Part shown: positions 35,707-46,000 of the stretch, in pieces | Layout: the number at the start of each line of letters is the position of its first letter | Position numbering within the stretch: position 1 is the stretch's first letter | Source of the DNA: Chromatiales bacterium | GTDB taxonomy: Bacteria > Pseudomonadota > Gammaproteobacteria > Chromatiales > Chromatiaceae | Assembly: GCA_028280505.1 (NCBI GenBank) | Contig: JANQLO010000032.1 | Coordinates: forward strand, 115,051 to 179,050 | DNA length: 64,000 nucleotides | Direction: 5' to 3' | The notes under the pieces: model-generated | What the model was told of the DNA's origin: nothing | Seen by the model: the letters and a program-made list of their open reading frames with translations, nothing else | Databases searched by the model: none | Program-made: the position numbers and the translations under genes

Positions 35707-37011
35707 ATGATGAAGCGAGCGGTTATGGCAGTTGCCTTGGGTTTTTCAGTCGGCGTCGCGCCTGCCGCGGATTTGCTTGAGGCATACCGATTGGCCGGCC
35801 AAAACGACCCCGCGTTGCAGGCGGCACGTGCGACACGGGACGCGAATCTCGAGGCAAAACCGATCGCACGGGCACAGCTTTTGCCGAATGTGTCGATCAG
35901 TGGTGATGCGACGTTCAACAACCAGGACATCAACCAGTCGGCCAGGGGTTCATCGAATGAAAGCTTTTCGAGCGGGAACGCGACGTTTCAGGTGACCCAG
36001 CCGCTTTATCGCAAAGATCGCCTCGTTCAGTTGGAACAGGCGGAAGACCAGGTAGAACAGGCAGAAGCCGACTTTCAGACTGCCGAACAAGATTTGATCC
36101 TGCGCGTGGCCAATGCCTATTTCGGCGTACTTTCGGCACAGGATACTTTGACTTTCGCTGAGGCGGAAAAGAAAGCGATCGAACGTCAGCTCGACCAGGC
36201 GAAACAGCGATTCGAAGTTGGTTTGATTGCCATCACCGGGGTTCATGAGGCGCAAGCGCGCTTCGACCAGGCACGTGCCGACGAAATCTCTGCCGAAAAC
36301 GCGCTTGATAATGCGCTCGAGGCTTTGCTTGAGATCACGCGTGATCCGGTTGTGCCGCTCGCGGTGCTGCAACGGGATATCCCGATGAATCCGCCCCAGC
36401 CTGCCAGTCTCGACGAATGGAGTGAGATTGCGTTACGTAACAATCCAAGCATTCAGTCCGCCAAGCTCGATACCGCTATCGCTCGTAAACAAATCGAGTT
36501 GCAGGACGCGGGTGATTCGCCGGCAATCGATTTGGTCGGTTCCTACACGACATCGCTTTCCGGTTCGGATACGGGGACCGATGCAAATACCGCGGCAATC
36601 GGTGTGCAGTTGAGTATGCCTCTGTACACGGGTGGGGGTGTCCAGGCCTCTACCCGTCAGGCCCGTTTCCAGTACGAGGCCGCCCAGGACGTCCTGGAGC
36701 AACGTCGACGTGCGGTACAAACTCAGGTAAGAAATGCCTACCGTGGCGTCGTATCGAGTATCAGCCGAGTCGAGGCCTTGGCGGCAGCCGAGGTGTCCGC
36801 TCAAAGTGCGCTTGAGGCGACCGAAGCGGGTTTTGAGGTTGGCACACGTACCTTGGTTGACGTGTTGGACGGTCAGCGTGATTTGTTCCGTGCCAAACGG
36901 GATCTCTCGCAGTCGCGCTACGATTACATTTTGAATACGCTGTCGCTTTTGCAGGCAGCGGGTACGGTCGCGCCGGTGGATATCGACTCGGTGAATGCTT
37001 GGTTGAGGTAG
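35707..37011 (+). CDS. TolC-family outer-membrane efflux channel
   Basis: A 434-residue outer-membrane factor. The signal peptide is about 1-20 and two outer-membrane-factor repeats make the trimeric tunnel with long periplasmic helices: ANAYFGVLSAQDTL and NAYRGVVSSISRVEAL are the family's repeat signatures. It fits the type-I-secretion/TolC subgroup. ATG 35707 has AAGGA 7 bases upstream. The RND adaptor and pump lie about 3.6-8 kb downstream in the same direction, so it may serve them, but aroC, an MFS carrier and lpxD intervene. Confidence 0.93.
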   Translation: MMKRAVMAVALGFSVGVAPAADLLEAYRLAGQNDPALQAARATRDANLEAKPIARAQLLPNVSISGDATFNNQDINQSARGSSNESFSSGNATFQVTQPLYRKDRLVQLEQAEDQVEQAEADFQTAEQDLILRVANAYFGVLSAQDTLTFAEAEKKAIERQLDQAKQRFEVGLIAITGVHEAQARFDQARADEISAENALDNALEALLEITRDPVVPLAVLQRDIPMNPPQPASLDEWSEIALRNNPSIQSAKLDTAIARKQIELQDAGDSPAIDLVGSYTTSLSGSDTGTDANTAAIGVQLSMPLYTGGGVQASTRQARFQYEAAQDVLEQRRRAVQTQVRNAYRGVVSSISRVEALAAAEVSAQSALEATEAGFEVGTRTLVDVLDGQRDLFRAKRDLSQSRYDYILNTLSLLQAAGTVAPVDIDSVNAWLR

Positions 37012-37169
37012 TTTCCCGACGCGGGCATCGCGTACCTCGGATCGATTGTGGGCATCCATACGCGGGTTTGAAAACAGGTTGTCGTCTTTGAAATGATCTG
37101 CGCGGTGGAGTTTGTTACGAGGCAATTCTTTAGCAGCGGTCGGGAAGCATTCCTTGCTAATATGCGCCG

Positions 37170-38273
37170 ATGTCTGGAAATACCATTGGAAAAATCTTCA
37201 CCGTAACCTCGTTCGGCGAAAGTCATGGCACCGCCATCGGTTGCATCGTAGACGGCTGTCCCCCCGGCATGACGCTTTCCGAAGCCGATATTCAGCCTGA
37301 TTTGGACCGTCGCCGTCCGGGGAAATCTCGCCATACAACGCAGCGTCGAGAGCCCGATGAGGTGCAAATTCTTTCCGGTGTGTTCGAAGGCAAGACGACC
37401 GGCACGCCGATTGGTCTGATGATTTTCAATCAAGACCAACGATCCAAAGACTACGGTGATATCGCGCGGAAGTTCAGACCGGGTCACGCGGATTACACCT
37501 ATAACCAAAAGTACGGCATTCGGGATTACCGTGGCGGTGGTCGTTCCTCGGCGCGCGAAACCGCGATGCGGGTGGCGGCCGGCGCAATTGCCAAGAAATA
37601 CTTGCATGAACGTTTTGGGGTGGCGATACACGGTTATCTGTCAGCCCTTGGGCCGATACGACCGAAGGGCTTTTCCTGGGAACCGGTTGAGCATAACCCG
37701 TTCTTTTGGCCGGTCGAGGCGCAGGTTGGCGAGTTGGAAGATTACATGGACGCGCTGCGCAAATCCGGCGATTCCGTCGGTGCCGAAGTCTCGGTGATCG
37801 CAAGCGGTTTGCCGCCCGGTTGGGGCGAACCGATATTCGACCGGCTCGATGCCGATATTGCACATGCGCTGATGAGTATCAATGCGGCGAAGGGCGTCGA
37901 GATCGGGGCGGGATTCGCGAGCGTAGCGCAAAAGGGAACCGAACACCGCGACCAGATGGCGCCAAAGGGTTTTCTATCGAACAACGCCGGCGGCATCCTG
38001 GGGGGCATCTCCACCGGTCAGGATGTTATTGCCAGAGTTGCGTTCAAGCCGACATCAAGCATCCGGCTCGGCGGGCAAACGGTTGATGTCGGTGGCGAGT
38101 CGACCGAGGTCATCACCAAAGGCAGACACGACCCTTGTGTCGGTATTCGAGCAGTCCCCATAGCCGAAGCCATGTTGGCCATCGTGTTGCTCGACCATGC
38201 TTTGCGCCACCGCGGCCAGAATGCCGATGTGGAATCGGATACGCCGGTCATCCCGGGCTCGCCACAGGCATAA
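37170..38273 (+). CDS. aroC: Chorismate synthase
   Basis: Last enzyme of the shikimate pathway: converts EPSP to chorismate using reduced FMN as a catalyst, feeding phenylalanine, tyrosine, tryptophan, folate and quinones. 367 residues, normal size. The three family signatures are visible: [19 protein letters not shown], the central [27 protein letters not shown] region (only this span noted), and [17 protein letters not shown]. It sits 158 bases after the tolC-like gene and probably has its own promoter. Confidence 0.97.
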   Translation: MSGNTIGKIFTVTSFGESHGTAIGCIVDGCPPGMTLSEADIQPDLDRRRPGKSRHTTQRREPDEVQILSGVFEGKTTGTPIGLMIFNQDQRSKDYGDIARKFRPGHADYTYNQKYGIRDYRGGGRSSARETAMRVAAGAIAKKYLHERFGVAIHGYLSALGPIRPKGFSWEPVEHNPFFWPVEAQVGELEDYMDALRKSGDSVGAEVSVIASGLPPGWGEPIFDRLDADIAHALMSINAAKGVEIGAGFASVAQKGTEHRDQMAPKGFLSNNAGGILGGISTGQDVIARVAFKPTSSIRLGGQTVDVGGESTEVITKGRHDPCVGIRAVPIAEAMLAIVLLDHALRHRGQNADVESDTPVIPGSPQA

Positions 38274-38336
38274 TTGCCTGTCGATGACGCAAACAGGTTT
38301 CGCGAACAAACCAAATCGACTTACCCAGAGGGCGGC

Positions 38337-39479
38337 ATGATGCCTTATTGGCGTTTGTCGGGTTTCTATTTTTTCTATTTCGCGTTGCTCGGTGCGCTGG
38401 TGCCTTACTGGGGGCTCTTTCTTCAGAACCGGGGGTTCGATGCCATAGCCATCGGCGAACTGATGGCGATTCTGATGGCAACCAAGATCGTTGCACCGAA
38501 TATCTGGGGCTGGCTGGGTGACCACCTCGGTCATCGTATGTCGATTGTCCGCCTGGCATCGCTGATTTCCGTACTTGTATTCGCCGCGATGTTTTGGGCA
38601 CAGAGCTTTTGGGCAATTGCGGCGGTGATGACGCTTTACAGTTTCTTCTGGAATGCGTCGCTGCCACAATTCGAGGTCGTTACCTTCAGCTATCTCAAAG
38701 AACGTGCCGCACGCTATGCGCGTATCCGCGTTTGGGGGTCGATCGGGTTCATCGTCACGGTGATCGTGTTGGGTGGCCTGGTCGAATGGCATGGGCCTGA
38801 GATCGTACTGCCGGCAGTCCTGCTGATATTCGTTGCAATCTGGGTGAGTTCCATCGTGGTTCGCGATCCCGACCCGGAGCCCCATCACCAGGAACAGCCA
38901 TCGTTGCTCGCCGTGTTGCGCCAACCTTCGATCATCGCATTCTTTGTTGCCGTATTCCTGATGCAGGCAAGTCACGGGCCTTATTACGCCTTCTTTTCCA
39001 TCTTCATGAAGGATCACGGTTATACCGAAACACTGATTGGCCAGCTTTGGGCGCTCGGCGTTTTGGCCGAGGTTGGTCTGTTCGTCGTCATGCATCACTT
39101 ACTGACGCGTTTTGGTGCACGCCGGGTGTTGATCGCCAGTTTGGTATTAGCGGCATTACGCTGGTTGATGATCGGTTATTTGGCCGATTCTTTGTTGTTG
39201 CTGTTGATTGCCCAGCTTTTGCACGCGGCAACTTTTGGTACTTTTCATGCGGCCGGTATTCATCTGGTACATCATTATTTCCGCGGTCGGCACAAGGGGA
39301 GGGGGCAGGCGTTGTACAGTAGCGTCAGTTTCGGTGCCGGTGGTGCCCTCGGCAGTCTGTTGAGCGGTTATGCCTGGGAGGGTATCGGTCCTATGTTGAC
39401 CTTTGCTTCGGCCAGTGCGGTTGCTTTGTTGGGTGCGCTGGCGGTATGGCGCTGGTTGGATATCTCACATGATCATTGA
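38337..39479 (+). CDS. MFS-1-like transporter
   Basis: A 380-residue major-facilitator protein with 12 predicted helices, starting LSGFYFFYFALLGALVPYWGL. The cytoplasmic loop GWLGDHLGHRM is the motif-A equivalent. It resembles the MFS_1_like/PPP (HcaT-like) group that includes nucleoside and phenylpropionate carriers; this gives no sure substrate. I take ATG 38337, with GAGGGCGGC upstream; the longer frame from 38274 starts right after aroC and lacks a ribosome site. An alternative ATG is 3 bases later. Confidence 0.85.
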   Translation: MMPYWRLSGFYFFYFALLGALVPYWGLFLQNRGFDAIAIGELMAILMATKIVAPNIWGWLGDHLGHRMSIVRLASLISVLVFAAMFWAQSFWAIAAVMTLYSFFWNASLPQFEVVTFSYLKERAARYARIRVWGSIGFIVTVIVLGGLVEWHGPEIVLPAVLLIFVAIWVSSIVVRDPDPEPHHQEQPSLLAVLRQPSIIAFFVAVFLMQASHGPYYAFFSIFMKDHGYTETLIGQLWALGVLAEVGLFVVMHHLLTRFGARRVLIASLVLAALRWLMIGYLADSLLLLLIAQLLHAATFGTFHAAGIHLVHHYFRGRHKGRGQALYSSVSFGAGGALGSLLSGYAWEGIGPMLTFASASAVALLGALAVWRWLDISHDH

Positions 39480-39523
39480 CGACTGTACTTGTGGATGGCG
39501 TCAGCTGTGATGGGAAAATAGCC

Positions 39524-40579
39524 ATGAAAAACTACACACTGCAGGATGTTGCCGAACTCATCGGTGCTACGTTGGACGGTGCCGGCGCCGATCGGGTAGT
39601 CGGTGTAGCCCCTTTGGACTCCGCGGGGCCGACGCAACTGGCCTATGCGCAATCGAAAAAGCAGCTTGATCAGGTCGAGCATAGTCACGCCGCCGCGGTC
39701 ATCGTGGACGACGTTTTTCCGATGGTTGCAGAAACCGTTTTGTTACGTGCGCCCGATGCCAAGGTCGCTTTCATTCGGGCACTCGAGCTTTTTGTGTCGG
39801 ATTCCGGTGCGGTCGGCGTGCATGCGAGTGCTGTGGTTGCGTCCGATGCCGAGGTCGCCGCAGATGTCACGATCGAGGCACTCGCGGTCGTCGAAGCGGG
39901 GAGCCGGCTTGGCCCTGGCGTACGCATACGCCCGGGTTCCTACATTGGCCGCAATGTGCATATCGGTACGGACAGCGATATCGGGCCGAATGCCGTGCTG
40001 CTCGATGATACCGTTGTGGGCGAGCGCTGCCGTCTCTATCCCGGTGTGGTCCTGGGTGCGGATGGCTATGGGTACCATTGGATGGAGGATCATCATCACA
40101 AGATCCCGCAGTTGGGACGGGTCGTGGTCGAAGACGATGTTGAAATCGGCGCAAATACCTGCATCGATAGGGCAACGCTTGGCGAGACTCGGATCGGAAG
40201 AGGGAGCAAGCTCGATAACCTCGTCCAGGTCGGACACAACACAGAATTGGGCAAACATGTCATTTTGGTATCGCAGGTCGGCATCGCCGGCAGTTGTACT
40301 TTGGAGGATGGCGTGGTGGCCGGCGGGCAAGTCGGTATCGCTGACCATGTCCGAATCGGTGCCCGCACGCAGATTGGTGCGCGCTCCGGTGTCATGAGCG
40401 ATATCGATCCGGGCGAGAAGGTCTGGGGGGCGCCTACGCGTCCGATTGGCCAGGCCATGCGTGAGCAGGCGGCACTCGGAAAGCTCCCGGAACTATTGCG
40501 CAACTTTCGACGTCAGGAACAGGAGTTGGCGAAATTGCGTGATCGCATTCACCAGCTCGAGCAACAATCGACAAACTAG
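39524..40579 (+). CDS. lpxD: UDP-3-O-acylglucosamine N-acyltransferase (LpxD)
   Basis: Transfers the N-linked hydroxyacyl chain in lipid A synthesis, third step of the Raetz pathway. 351 residues: N-terminal uridine-binding domain (about 1-100), then a left-handed beta helix of hexapeptide repeats such as VIVASDAEVAADVTIEALA, and a C-terminal helix. HKIPQLGRV and the GHN catalytic-site stretch (VQVGHNTELG) are conserved. It lies away from the usual bamA-skp-lpxD-fabZ-lpxA-lpxB cluster, so it may be a second copy or a relocated sole copy; the window cannot tell. Confidence 0.93.
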   Translation: MKNYTLQDVAELIGATLDGAGADRVVGVAPLDSAGPTQLAYAQSKKQLDQVEHSHAAAVIVDDVFPMVAETVLLRAPDAKVAFIRALELFVSDSGAVGVHASAVVASDAEVAADVTIEALAVVEAGSRLGPGVRIRPGSYIGRNVHIGTDSDIGPNAVLLDDTVVGERCRLYPGVVLGADGYGYHWMEDHHHKIPQLGRVVVEDDVEIGANTCIDRATLGETRIGRGSKLDNLVQVGHNTELGKHVILVSQVGIAGSCTLEDGVVAGGQVGIADHVRIGARTQIGARSGVMSDIDPGEKVWGAPTRPIGQAMREQAALGKLPELLRNFRRQEQELAKLRDRIHQLEQQSTN

Positions 40580-40621
40580 ACGCAACGCAATCTCGTGCAA
40601 AAAGCGGTAGACAGTAACCGA

Positions 40622-41905
40622 ATGGCCGAACAGACCCACCCAGCCGCCGAAAAAGCCAAAAAGCGCTGGTGGTTACCGATTCTCATTCTTGGTACGGCCG
40701 GTGCGGTGGCCGCTGCTTTGATCATGACCAAACCGAAACCGAGACCGGTCAGCGTCACCGAACGTGCGTGGCGAGTGAGTACCGTGGCAGTGGGGCGGGC
40801 TGCCCATCGGCCCAGTGTCACGCTTTATGGGCGGGTCGAATCCCTGTGGTCGAGTCAACTTACCGCCGGCGTCACGGCAGATGTCGTCGAGGTCGCGGTG
40901 ATCGAGGGCGACCAGGTCGAAACGAGTACCCTACTGGTAAGACTCGACGATCGGGATGCGCAGTTGCAGTTGGCGCAGCGCGAAGCTGAATTGAAACAGG
41001 CGGAGGCGCAGATCGCAGCCGAGATTCGACGACATGCGGCGAATGAAGCGGCACTGCCAAGGGAGCGGCAGCTTCTGGCGCTGACGCGCAGCGAAGTCAG
41101 CCGCCTACAGGATCTGGTCGAAAGGCAAGTAGGTGCCCAGTCTCAGCTCGATACGGCACGCCAAGCGGCCGAGCGTCAGGCTATCGCGGTGACGGTGCGC
41201 GAGCAGGCCGTCGATGAACACGATGCGCGTCTGGCCGAAGTCAAGGCCGCACGGGCGCGTGCGGAGGCATTGCGCGATCAGGCCCTGCTTGAACTCGAGC
41301 GTTGCGTTGTGTTGGCGCCTTTTAACGGGCGAATCGCACAGGTGTTGGTATCGCCGGGCAAACGCGTGAGAACGGGTGACCCCCTGGTCGATATCTACGA
41401 CACCGATGCCCTAATGTTCCGCGCCCAGATACCCAGTCGTCACTTGCCGGCGGTGCGTGCCGCGGTTGACGTCGGACAGGTGCCCGAGGTCGGTGGTGAA
41501 ATCGATGGCGTGGCCGTAGAGGCGCGCCTGCGTAGCCTGGCCGGCGAAGCCGCGAGCGGGACCGGTGGTGTTGACGGTTTGTTCCAGGTGGTCACCGGCC
41601 AGGAATCCATCAGCCAGGGGCGATTCGTGCGTCTCACTTTGTCGTTGCCTGAAGACGATAATCTGATCGCATTACCTCACGAGGCGATCTACGGCACCGA
41701 TCGCATTTATACCGTTGACGATCAGAGTCGTATGCGATCGATTCGGATCGAGCGGGTTGGGGAACTGCGTGAGGCCGAAGGGAAGACCCGGGTCCTGATT
41801 CGGGCAGATGCGGTGGCAGACGGTACGCGGGTGATCTCCACACAGCTACCGAATGCACTCGACGGTCTGTTGGTCAGCGTTGCCGATGACATAAGCCGCG
41901 AGTGA
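40622..41905 (+). CDS. RND efflux periplasmic adaptor
   Basis: A 427-residue membrane-fusion protein (HlyD/AcrA family). One N-terminal transmembrane helix (about 16-37) anchors it instead of a lipobox. Then come a half-lipoyl domain (YGRVESLWSSQLTAGVTADV), a long alpha-helical hairpin (about 110-220), the second lipoyl half (VLAPFNGRIAQVLVSPGKRV) and beta-barrel domains. It links the RND pump to a TolC channel. ATG 40622 is preferred over GTG 40595, though neither has a strong ribosome site. The pump gene follows after 7 bases. Confidence 0.92.
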   Translation: MAEQTHPAAEKAKKRWWLPILILGTAGAVAAALIMTKPKPRPVSVTERAWRVSTVAVGRAAHRPSVTLYGRVESLWSSQLTAGVTADVVEVAVIEGDQVETSTLLVRLDDRDAQLQLAQREAELKQAEAQIAAEIRRHAANEAALPRERQLLALTRSEVSRLQDLVERQVGAQSQLDTARQAAERQAIAVTVREQAVDEHDARLAEVKAARARAEALRDQALLELERCVVLAPFNGRIAQVLVSPGKRVRTGDPLVDIYDTDALMFRAQIPSRHLPAVRAAVDVGQVPEVGGEIDGVAVEARLRSLAGEAASGTGGVDGLFQVVTGQESISQGRFVRLTLSLPEDDNLIALPHEAIYGTDRIYTVDDQSRMRSIRIERVGELREAEGKTRVLIRADAVADGTRVISTQLPNALDGLLVSVADDISRE

Positions 41906-41912
41906 TTTATCC

Positions 41913-44900
41913 ATGACCTTCAGTCATCGCAACGATATCGTCGGTATTTTCGCCCAGCACAAGGTGGCGGCGAACCTGCTGATGGTGGTGATGTTGCTGG
42001 CCGGTGTCTGGGGCCTGTCCAATCTGAACGTCCAGTTCTTTCCGAACTTCGAGGTCGAGGTCGTCAATGTCAGGACGATCTGGTCCGGTGCGTCGGCCGA
42101 GGATGTCGAGCGGTCGATCACTATTCCGCTGGAACAGACGCTGCGTACTACCGACGGTCTGGACAAGATGACTTCGACGTCGGCACAGGGTGCCAGTCTG
42201 ATCAGTCTGGAGTTTCCCGAAGGCACCGACATGGGAGAAGCCACCGATAGGGTCGAGGAACTGGTCAATTCGGTGCGTAATCTTCCCAGCGATGCGGAGT
42301 CCACCGAAGTCAGCCATGTATTGCGGTTTGAGCCGGTTGCCCGATTGCTGATCCATGGCCCTCACGAGATTCGTGAGCTACGGCCGCTGGTGCGCCAGAT
42401 AGAGCGTGAGTTGTTGGAACGGGGCATCGCCAAGGTGAACATCACCGGCCTGCCGGAAGATGAGCTGGCGATCCAGATCCCGCAGGCGACACTGGCCGAT
42501 ATCGGGTTGTCGCTGAGCGATGTTGCGACGCGTATCGCCGCCGAGTCGCGTGATCTTCCGGCGGGCACCGTCGGTCGGGACGATGTGGGACGCGAAGTGC
42601 GGACGTTGAATCAGCGTCGCAGCGAAGTCGGTTTCGAGGAGATCACCCTGATGGCCGACCGCGAGGGTCGGTTGGTCCGAGTGGCCGATGTCGCCGAGGT
42701 CGAACGCCGCGCAAGACCGAATCAGGTCGCTTTGACATTTCGCGGTGAACCCGCGGTGGAACTGCAGCTCATGCGTTCAGCGACCGCGGACTCGCTGCAG
42801 TCGGCGGAGATTATGCAGGCATGGTTGGATGATGCGACGGCACGTTACCCACCGGATGTCTCGATCACGGTTTACGATGAGAGCTGGACCCTAATCGAAG
42901 ACCGCATCAATCTGCTGCTGAAAAACGGCCTTGGCGGTTTGATATTGGTGATCGGGATCCTGTTTTTGTTCTTGAATGGTCGGGTTGCGTTTTGGGTGAC
43001 GATCGGCATTCCGGTGTCCTTCATGGCCACTTTGGCGATTGTGTACCTGGGTGGTGGCAGCATCAATATGATCTCGATGTTCGCGCTGATCATGGCGCTG
43101 GGCATTATCGTCGATGACGCCATCGTGGTCGGTGAAGACGCGCTGACCCACTACCAAACCGGTGAGGGCTCGCTGGAAGCCGCCGAGGGTGGTGCACGAC
43201 GTATGCTGGCGCCGGTGATGTCGTCGTCCCTGACCACGATAGCGGCGTTCATTCCGTTGTTCGCGATCTCGGGCTTCATCGGCAACATATTAGGCGATAT
43301 CCCTTTCGTCATCGTCTGTGTGATCGTTGCATCCTTGATTGAGAGCTTTTTGATCCTGCCCGGTCATCTCCGGCACAGCTTCAAAGGGTTGCAACACGCA
43401 AGACCGGGACGTTTTCGACAGCGTTGGGATGCCGGTTTCGCACGCGTACGTGATCACCATTTCCGACGACTCGTGACTTGGGCGGTCAACAATCGCTTTG
43501 CAATCATCGCCATTGCTCTGGCTTGCGTCATCGTATTGATCGGCCTGATGCGTGGCGGTCGGCTGGGCTTCACCTTTTTTCCCAACGTCGAGGGCAACGT
43601 GATCGTGGCCAGTGCGACTTTCGTGGCCGGTACGCCACCGGAGCGCGTTGAGGCCTTCGTTGCCGATGTCGAAGCGGCCCTATACGAAACGGACGAGGCG
43701 TTCGGCGGCAATTTGGTGCAGATCGCCAGTGTTGCCACCGGCCGGGCGTTTTTTTCCAACGGCCGTCGGGAACAGACGGGCGATCAGTTTGCGTCGGTCA
43801 CTTTGGAACTGTTGCCGTCCGATCAACGCGAGGTGCGTAACGAAGCTTTCATCGAAGCCTGGGAGGGCCGTCTGTATGAGCCGCCCGGATTGGAGTATTT
43901 GACCATTACCTCGCGCACCGGTGGTCACCCGGGGCGTGATCTTGAGATCCAATTGACCGGGCGGAATGCCGATTCACTTAAGCAGGCGTCGTTATCGTTA
44001 GCGGAATCGCTCGCCGCGATTCCCGGAGTTTTGGCGATTGAGGACGATATGCCATTCGGGCCACAGCAATTGGTGTTTCGCCTGAGTCCCCTGGGTGAGA
44101 CACTCGGTTTGACCGTAGAGAACGTCGGTCGTCAGCTGCGTGCGGCCTTCGACGGCGAACTGGCTCAGATCTTCAACGAAGGCGATGAAGAGGTCGAAGT
44201 GCGGGTAATGTTGCCCGATGAGGAACGTCATCGTTTGTCGGCCTTGGAGGATTTCAGTGTCTTTCTGCCTACGGGCGATACCGTGCCCTTGCTGTCCGTC
44301 ATCGAAATCGACGAACGACGCGGATTCAAGGCAGTGCGTCATTCGGACGGTCAGCTCGCGGTTACCGTTTTTGCCGATGTGAACAAGAAGCTCGCCAACG
44401 CAAACGATATTCGCGCCCAGATACGTGCTGAATTGTTGCCACAAATGGCGGCCGATTATGGGCTGAGTTGGGAATTCACCGGTCGTGCGGAGGACCAACG
44501 CGAAACCGCCGCAGACATGAAACGCGGTGCGTTGTTTGCGTTGGCGATGATCTACATCGTATTGGCTTGGGTGTTCGGTTCATATGGTTGGCCGTTGGTG
44601 GTCATGGCTATCATTCCGTTCGGCATGGTCGGGGCCTTGTTCGGGCATTATCTGATGGATATCACTCCGACGATTTTGTCGATGTTCGGATTGTTTGCGC
44701 TCTCGGGCATTGTCGTTAACGATTCGATCATCCTGGTGGTGTTCTACAAGAAGCTGCGCGAGCAAGGCATGGCGGTCAAGGAAGCCATTGTCGAGGCGGC
44801 TTGCCAGCGTCTGCGTGCGGTGCTCTTAACATCGTTGACGACAATTGCCGGTCTGCTGCCGTTGTTGTTCGAGACTTCGTTGCAGGCCCAGTTCCTGATT

Positions 44901-45062
44901 CCGATGGCGGTGTCGATTTCGTTCGGTCTGGCGTTCGCCACCTTCTTGGTGTTGCTGATGGTGCCGACGCTGCTTTCCGGCTTGGAGGGTGCGCGTATTC
45001 GGCTGATGGGTGATGGATTGACCCGACCGTCGGCGGCGGGTGGATCGATCGGACCGAATTAG
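41913..45062 (+). CDS. RND efflux pump, AcrB-type (HAE1)
   Basis: A 1049-residue inner-membrane proton-drug antiporter, standard AcrB size. Twelve helices in two repeats, with two large periplasmic porter/docking domains. The proton-relay pair is visible in helix 4 (ALGIIVDDAIVVGEDAL), and the parallel helix 10 segment is LSGIVVNDSIILV. It is the HAE1 (hydrophobe) branch rather than the heavy-metal branch. It pairs with the adaptor directly upstream; the TolC-type channel about 5 kb earlier is the candidate outer partner. Substrates unknown. Confidence 0.95.
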   Translation: MTFSHRNDIVGIFAQHKVAANLLMVVMLLAGVWGLSNLNVQFFPNFEVEVVNVRTIWSGASAEDVERSITIPLEQTLRTTDGLDKMTSTSAQGASLISLEFPEGTDMGEATDRVEELVNSVRNLPSDAESTEVSHVLRFEPVARLLIHGPHEIRELRPLVRQIERELLERGIAKVNITGLPEDELAIQIPQATLADIGLSLSDVATRIAAESRDLPAGTVGRDDVGREVRTLNQRRSEVGFEEITLMADREGRLVRVADVAEVERRARPNQVALTFRGEPAVELQLMRSATADSLQSAEIMQAWLDDATARYPPDVSITVYDESWTLIEDRINLLLKNGLGGLILVIGILFLFLNGRVAFWVTIGIPVSFMATLAIVYLGGGSINMISMFALIMALGIIVDDAIVVGEDALTHYQTGEGSLEAAEGGARRMLAPVMSSSLTTIAAFIPLFAISGFIGNILGDIPFVIVCVIVASLIESFLILPGHLRHSFKGLQHARPGRFRQRWDAGFARVRDHHFRRLVTWAVNNRFAIIAIALACVIVLIGLMRGGRLGFTFFPNVEGNVIVASATFVAGTPPERVEAFVADVEAALYETDEAFGGNLVQIASVATGRAFFSNGRREQTGDQFASVTLELLPSDQREVRNEAFIEAWEGRLYEPPGLEYLTITSRTGGHPGRDLEIQLTGRNADSLKQASLSLAESLAAIPGVLAIEDDMPFGPQQLVFRLSPLGETLGLTVENVGRQLRAAFDGELAQIFNEGDEEVEVRVMLPDEERHRLSALEDFSVFLPTGDTVPLLSVIEIDERRGFKAVRHSDGQLAVTVFADVNKKLANANDIRAQIRAELLPQMAADYGLSWEFTGRAEDQRETAADMKRGALFALAMIYIVLAWVFGSYGWPLVVMAIIPFGMVGALFGHYLMDITPTILSMFGLFALSGIVVNDSIILVVFYKKLREQGMAVKEAIVEAACQRLRAVLLTSLTTIAGLLPLLFETSLQAQFLIPMAVSISFGLAFATFLVLLMVPTLLSGLEGARIRLMGDGLTRPSAAGGSIGPN

Positions 45063-45080
45063 CCTGAACGTCGAAAAGGA

Positions 45081-45947
45081 TTACCCTGCCTGACAGGCGC
45101 GAATCATTTCCATCGCTGCATTGGAGAGGCTGCGCTTTTGGTGGGTGACGGCACCAAGCTGGCGTGCCAGTCGCATTTCCGGGACGTCGAGCCGTGCGAC
45201 TTGATGGTCCAGCAACGTGGCCGGGAGCAGACTCCAGCCGAGACCGGTCGCGACCAGCATGTGTAGCGTCTCCAGATAGTTGGTTGCCATGCCGACCTTG
45301 AGCTGTACACCGACGTTGCGCACCGCCTCTTCGAGAATCGCACGGGTGTAGGTAGTACTGCCGGGCAACACCGCCGGATGGACGAACAGATCGGCGAGCG
45401 TGACCTCGGTGCGGTCGGCGAGTGGATGATCGAGACCGACCATGAAGGCCAACGGATCATCCCAGATAGTCGCCATTTTCAGATTGGGTAACGGCTCCGG
45501 GGGTAGGGTCACGATAGCGAGTTCGAGATCACCGGTCTCGACTGCGCGGCAGGCGGCCTCCGAATCCATGAAGCGGATATCCAGTTCGACCTCCGGATAG
45601 TCTTCGACAAAGCGTTTAAGCGGTGGTGGCAGACGGTGCAAACCGATGTGGTGGCTGGTACCCATCGACAATCGGCCGCGAACGTCGCCGGACAGATCGG
45701 CCGCCAGGCGTTGGAGTTCGCGTGCGTCGTTCAGCAAACGGCGCGCATTGGGCAATAATGTGCTGCCTGCACTGGTCAACGTGACCTTTCGTCCTATACG
45801 GTCGAACAGTCTTGCGCCCAGTTCGGTCTCGAGTTGGGCGACACGTTTGCTGACCGCAGGCTGGGTCAGATACAGGGCCTCGGCGGCATCGGAAAACGAT
45901 CCTTGGTGAGCAACCTCGACGAAGGCTTTCAGCGCGTTTAACTCCAT
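45081..45947 (-). CDS. LysR-family regulator upstream of leuC
   Basis: A 288-residue LysR-type regulator. The winged helix-turn-helix (about 1-60) reads SFSDAAEALYLTQPAVSKRVAQLE, a textbook LTTR recognition region. The ligand domain follows (about 90-285). It is divergent from leuC with 97 bases between, and an ATTCA-N11-TGAAT box sits there, so it likely controls leuCDB and itself. A LysR gene in this place is also found in Pseudomonas. The effector is unknown; a leucine-pathway intermediate is a guess. Confidence 0.9.
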   Translation of the reverse strand: MELNALKAFVEVAHQGSFSDAAEALYLTQPAVSKRVAQLETELGARLFDRIGRKVTLTSAGSTLLPNARRLLNDARELQRLAADLSGDVRGRLSMGTSHHIGLHRLPPPLKRFVEDYPEVELDIRFMDSEAACRAVETGDLELAIVTLPPEPLPNLKMATIWDDPLAFMVGLDHPLADRTEVTLADLFVHPAVLPGSTTYTRAILEEAVRNVGVQLKVGMATNYLETLHMLVATGLGWSLLPATLLDHQVARLDVPEMRLARQLGAVTHQKRSLSNAAMEMIRACQAG

Positions 45948-45963
45948 ATTCCTAAAAAGAATG

Positions 45964-46000
45964 ATTCAAATGAAAAACATGAATTTGTGTTATTCATAAT
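45964..46000 (+). promoter_or_regulatory. LysR-type operator and leuC promoter
   Basis: ATTCA (45964-45968), 11 bases, TGAAT (45980-45984): the perfect T-N11-A LysR recognition pattern with 5-bp inverted arms. A further ATTCA-like half (ATTCAT at 45992-45997) runs into a -10 box CATAAT (45995-46000). No good -35 is present at the right distance, as expected for an activator-dependent promoter. The box is 16 bases from the LysR start codon. Confidence 0.6.

Noticed and set aside
38055..39098. 347-codon minus-strand frame across aroC and the MFS gene
   Set aside because: Shadow of two real genes, with an unbalanced histidine, arginine and asparagine composition.
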